DNA of 64,000 nucleotides from CAWCTD01 sp963798455 (GTDB lineage Bacteria > Acidobacteriota > Terriglobia > Bryobacterales > Bryobacteraceae): positions 3,906,001-3,970,000 of the forward strand of contig CAWCTD010000003.1 in NCBI GenBank assembly GCA_963798455.1, given 5' to 3'. The position numbers and the translations under genes are program-made. Below the pieces are notes generated by a model, which worked only from the letters and a program-made list of their open reading frames with translations, made no database searches and had not been told where the DNA came from. Shown here piece after piece: positions 62,971 to 64,000 of the stretch; within the stretch, counting starts at the first letter, position 1, and each line of letters begins with the position of its first letter.

Positions 62971-64000
62971 ATGAGCACCACCAACGCACAGCCCCCGTTC
63001 CAGGAAGTCGTCGAGGCCGAAGGGCACCTGATCGACTCCCATGTGATGGAGCAGATCTTCGACAAGGTCGTCGAATACAACGGCCGCTTCGAAGTGGAGC
63101 AGTTCACGATCGGACGCACCAACGAAGAGCCGTCTTATCTGCGCCTCCGCGTGGAAGCGCCGGGCCGCGAGGCGATGGAGCAGATGCTCCATCAACTGAT
63201 GGACCTCGGCTGCTCGCCCGTGGACGCCGGCGAAGCCGTGCTCCGGGAAGTGGAACGGGATTGCTGCGCGCCGGAGGACTTCTACTCGACCACCAACCAC
63301 CGGACGCTGGTGCGCCACCAGCAGCAGTGGCTGCCGGTGGAGGGCCAGCGCATGGACGCGCTCATCGTTGTCCAGGACGGCCGCGCCTTCTGCCGCCGCC
63401 TGCGTGGGATCAGAGCCGGTGACAAGGTGGTGGTGGGCATGCGCGGCATCCGGGTCCTGCCCGAGTCGAAGGAGCGCGACCGGCTGGCCTTCGCCTTCAT
63501 GGCCAACGGCATCTCGTCCGAGCGGCAGGTAGAGACCGCCGTGCGCCAGACCGCGGCCCTCATCCGGCAGACCCGCGAAGCGGGACAGCAGGTCGTGGTC
63601 GTCGCCGGTCCCGTGGTGGTGCATACCGGCGGCGGCGCTGCGCTGGCGGCCATGATCAAGGCGGGGATAGTGCAGGCGCTGCTGAGCGGCAATGCGCTGG
63701 GCGTGCACGACGTGGAGGCGGCGCTGCTCGGGACGTCGCTCGGCGTGCGCTTGAGCGACGGCCGCCAGGCCGAGCACGGGCACCGCAACCACATGCGCGC
63801 CATCAACGCCATCTACCACTGCGGCGGCATCCGCCAGGCGGTCGAGAGCGGCCGGCTCGCCGGCGGCGTGCTGTACGAATGCATCAAGGCCGGGGTGCCG
63901 TTCGTTCTGGCCGGCAGTCTTCGCGACGACGGACCGCTGCCGGAAACCATCACCGACATGAACCTGGCCCAGGACGCCTATGCCGAACATTTGAAGGGCG
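62971..64000 (+). CDS. TIGR00300-family (LOR/SDH-domain, ornithine cyclodeaminase-like) protein, 3' end cut off
   Basis: The + strand frame is open from ATG 62971 through the window end (343 codons, no stop). It reads FQEVVEAEGHLIDSHVMEQIFDKVVEYNGRFEVEQFTIG, then SYLRLRVEAP, later VVVAGPVVVHTGGGAALAAMI and EHGHRNHMRAINAIYHCGGI, the hallmark stretches of TIGR00300. Members include archaeal ornithine cyclodeaminase and the C-terminal part of cyanobacterial ArgZ/AgrE. The antisense frame 62941-63990 is a shadow. The dehydrogenase-like C-terminus lies outside. Confidence 0.8.
   Translation, partial: MSTTNAQPPFQEVVEAEGHLIDSHVMEQIFDKVVEYNGRFEVEQFTIGRTNEEPSYLRLRVEAPGREAMEQMLHQLMDLGCSPVDAGEAVLREVERDCCAPEDFYSTTNHRTLVRHQQQWLPVEGQRMDALIVVQDGRAFCRRLRGIRAGDKVVVGMRGIRVLPESKERDRLAFAFMANGISSERQVETAVRQTAALIRQTREAGQQVVVVAGPVVVHTGGGAALAAMIKAGIVQALLSGNALGVHDVEAALLGTSLGVRLSDGRQAEHGHRNHMRAINAIYHCGGIRQAVESGRLAGGVLYECIKAGVPFVLAGSLRDDGPLPETITDMNLAQDAYAEHLKG

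Noticed and set aside
62941..63990. 349-aa open frame on the minus strand at the window end
   Set aside because: The plus strand encodes a clear TIGR00300 protein over the same bases; the minus product is low-complexity His/Ala/Val-rich.

Overview
The window is 64 kb of GC-rich bacterial DNA, gene-dense and with no rRNA or tRNA that I can see. The mix is typical of soil Acidobacteriota of the Solibacter/Bryobacter type: Tat-exported DUF362 and GH29 proteins with Gly-rich inserts, a GMSGSP-type S55 peptidase followed by a beta-propeller, several LacI regulators beside sugar cassettes, and ECF sigma/anti-sigma genes. The lineage is inferred from gene content only.

Layout. 0-8.4 kb: heavy-metal RND pump (cut by the window edge), a two-gene GDP-sugar operon (GDP-mannose 3,5-epimerase, mannose-1-P guanylyltransferase), small hypotheticals, a collapsed quinol NO-reductase pseudogene, a TerB-like protein and a diheme cytochrome c. 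8.4-17.7 kb: 5'-nucleotidase, DUF362, serine hydrolase, then an L-fucose locus: LacI regulator, RbsD/FucU mutarotase, GHMP sugar kinase, fucose-1-P guanylyltransferase-like protein and alpha-L-fucosidase. Together these could release fucose, equilibrate its anomers, phosphorylate it and activate it to GDP-fucose. 17.8-28 kb: SPFH/RHH/DUF3592 operon, permuted S55 peptidase plus beta-propeller, CmoB-like methyltransferase, uppP and ftsK. 28-31.3 kb: HEAT protein, RHH/RelE toxin-antitoxin pair, ALDH7.

31.3-37.4 kb: a 5.9-kb island bounded by 146-bp direct repeats of the 3' end of a PEP/pyruvate-binding gene. It carries a DUF4411 PIN protein with an XRE-ImmA partner, a HEPN/Abi-like protein and a DUF2971 protein, which fits a small defence or TA island. 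37.2-44.2 kb: gdhA followed by two large paralogous PEP/pyruvate-binding proteins, one with receiver-like N-terminal domains and one with a P-loop-less KaiC-like N-terminal domain. 44.3-50.4 kb: LacI regulator and a pentose/deoxyhexose operon (SSS transporter, small membrane protein, fucose/arabinose isomerase, ribulokinase) with a LacI-type operator. 50.5-56.9 kb: membrane glycosyltransferase, alcohol dehydrogenase, SDR, MFS transporter, URO-D-like protein and a secreted lectin-like protein. 57-64 kb: OmpA lipoprotein, ECF sigma and zinc-finger anti-sigma, NapH-like ferredoxin, TPR protein, minimal Fis protein, PPi-type phosphofructokinase and a TIGR00300-family protein cut by the window end.

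Fourteen places need a +1 shift to restore an otherwise perfect reading frame, twelve of them between 39.0 and 49.5 kb. All have the same sign, so I treat them mainly as probable single-base insertion errors in the sequence and annotate the restored genes as single entries.
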